Assembly: GCF_000062885.1 (NCBI RefSeq)
Contig: NC_009142.1
Location: 868,001-932,000, forward strand
Source of the DNA: Saccharopolyspora erythraea NRRL 2338
GTDB taxonomy: Bacteria > Actinomycetota > Actinomycetes > Mycobacteriales > Pseudonocardiaceae
DNA length: 64,000 nt
Direction: 5' to 3'
Shown here: piece by piece, positions 62,897-64,000 of the stretch
How the letters are laid out: each line of letters begins with the position of its first letter
Position numbering within the stretch: the stretch's first letter is position 1
Program-made: the position numbers and the translations under genes
Notes under the pieces: model-generated
Seen by the model: the letters and a program-made list of their open reading frames with translations, nothing else
What the model was told of the DNA's origin: nothing
The model's database searches: none

Positions 62897-64000
62897 ATGG
62901 GGTGGGGACTGGACTACGTCCGGGACATGGCCGAGAAAGCGTGGCAGGCGGGAGGGGGCGCGGTCGAAGGGCTGAAGCGGGCCGCCGCGTCCACCGCCGA
63001 GGAGTTCGACCAGGTCGTGGACTGGGCCGAGCGGCAGATGACCCCGGACATCCGAGCCGAGGGGCTCGGTGGCCACGAGATCTACAACATGTTCCACGGC
63101 GGTCCCGGCACCGGAAGCATGGACGACGCGGCCCAGGGCTGGGGCGGGGTCGCCGAGAACCACCGGGAAGCGGCCGATGCCATCAACTCGGCGCTGGCCA
63201 GGATGCGGACGTCATGGCAGGGGGAGGCCGCAACCGCCGCCGGCGCCGGTACCGCTCCGCTGAGCCGGGCGTCGGAGCACTTCGCGGAGCAGGCCGGCTC
63301 CCTGCGCGCCGCGCTCCAAGCGCAGAGCGAGGGTTTCAACAACGCGAAGCGCCATGTCGTCTACGTGCCGCCCGAGCCGCCGACGATGAGCATCACCGCT
63401 CCGATCAACCCCTTCGCGCCCATCGACTACGCCGTCGAAGCGACCCGCTACTTCGCCGCGCAGGAGGGGAACCAGCGGGCGCTGCAGGGCTACGGCAGGC
63501 TGACCGCCGACCTGGGAGCGCGGCTGCCTGCGTTCGACCGCGAGCGAGTCGGTGATGTCCGGGCGGACTTCCGGGACTCGGGTCGAGTGTCCACAGAGGA
63601 TGCCGAGCCCGGAGAGCCTCCGGCGCGAACGCAGTCGGCCTGGCGGCGCGCGAATCCGCCGGGCACGGCCGACGACGTCACCGGCGGGGCGGGTGCGGCC
63701 GCCGGTGGCGCGGCGGCCGGTGCGGCGTTCGGCGCCGCCGCGGCCGGGGGCCGGAGCGTGGACCGCGACACCGGGCGCAGAGGGTTGTTCGGCGGACGGT
63801 TCGGCGGCAAGGGGAACGGGCGCGGCGCAGGCACGGGTGGCCTGTCCGGGCTGCGCGGCCTAGGCGGTTTCCGCGGTGGCAGAGGAAATCCGGCGGGTGG
63901 GGCCGTCGTCCCGCGACAGCCCGGCGCCGGGACGGGCCGGACCGGAGGTACCGGCGCGAACCGGTCCGGCGCCACCGGATCGACCCGGGCGGGCGGTGCC
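62897..64000 (+). CDS. WXG100/PPE-like secreted protein, 3' end outside the window
   Basis: The frame is open for 368 codons to the last base, so the gene is truncated by the window. The N-terminal 180 residues are helical and carry the WXG-type turn in ARMRTSWQGEAATAAG, preceded by MFHGGPGTGSMDDAAQGWGG, the arrangement of PPE-like type VII substrates. After about residue 220 the protein is low complexity, rich in Gly, Ala and Arg (GGRFGGKGNGRGAGTGG), as in many PPE C-termini. It follows the DUF3558 gene by 20 bp. An EspG-like chaperone might follow, but is not visible. Confidence 0.75.
   Translation, partial: MGWGLDYVRDMAEKAWQAGGGAVEGLKRAAASTAEEFDQVVDWAERQMTPDIRAEGLGGHEIYNMFHGGPGTGSMDDAAQGWGGVAENHREAADAINSALARMRTSWQGEAATAAGAGTAPLSRASEHFAEQAGSLRAALQAQSEGFNNAKRHVVYVPPEPPTMSITAPINPFAPIDYAVEATRYFAAQEGNQRALQGYGRLTADLGARLPAFDRERVGDVRADFRDSGRVSTEDAEPGEPPARTQSAWRRANPPGTADDVTGGAGAAAGGAAAGAAFGAAAAGGRSVDRDTGRRGLFGGRFGGKGNGRGAGTGGLSGLRGLGGFRGGRGNPAGGAVVPRQPGAGTGRTGGTGANRSGATGSTRAGGA

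Overview
This is a 64 kb stretch of a high-GC actinomycete chromosome. It carries no plasmid, phage or CRISPR hallmarks. The gene content and order suggest a member of the Pseudonocardiales, plausibly Saccharopolyspora (inference). The pointers are the metG, tatD, rpfB, ksgA, ispE order that is also known from mycobacteria, a glmU-prs pair with rplY and pth nearby, a DUF3558 lipoprotein beside a WXG/PPE-like protein, an S-box SAM riboswitch before metNIQ, and frequent GTG starts.

Layout. 1-2344: the 3' end of an acidic protein, tRNA-Ala(CGC), and an intact IS30-family insertion sequence. 2388-11492: a flavin reductase and VOC protein pair, a large AfsR-type SARP regulator that overlaps a LuxR regulator tail to tail, an L-lysine 6-aminotransferase, and a divergent TetR/MFS efflux pair with palindromic operators. 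11542-15263: a DesK/DesR-like two-component system divergent from an ABC-2 exporter. 15447-19396: a protein mannosyltransferase, rsmI and pabB. 19632-23254: a lipase gene broken by a one-base frameshift, a 144-bp cruciform, and a PadR-controlled ABC exporter with two perfect dyads. 23319-33572: the conserved housekeeping block metG, tatD, rpfB, ksgA, (SAM riboswitch, short ORF, metNIQ), ispE. 33831-45304: an ABC-F ATPase, an acyl-AMP ligase, pth, rplY, an HxlR/NAD(P)-binding pair, an Nramp-related transporter, a nitroreductase, prs and glmU. 45602-49731: a diguanylate cyclase directly behind tRNA-Gln(TTG), then a desaturase and a TetR regulator. 49905-54535: a 4-hydroxybenzoate module (IclR regulator, PobA, LysR regulator, aromatic acid permease). 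54582-61556: a PQQ-type dehydrogenase lipoprotein, mfd and a BCCT osmolyte transporter. 61855-64000: a type VII secretion-type cassette cut by the window end.

Working together. Methionine economy is represented by MetG, MetNIQ and the SAM sensor. The envelope and resuscitation theme covers RpfB, GlmU, PMT and the WXG/PPE-like protein. Prs and GlmU supply PRPP and UDP-GlcNAc. The PobA module would feed 4-hydroxybenzoate into protocatechuate degradation, but the ring-cleavage genes are not in this window.

The most unusual signals are regulatory and structural. The 3' strand of the SAM riboswitch P1 stem overlaps the ribosome binding site of a 50-codon ORF upstream of metN. Two families of intergenic repeats recur across the window. 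The lipase reading frame breaks exactly before its GHSEG nucleophile elbow. No wholly novel multi-gene system was recognised with confidence.
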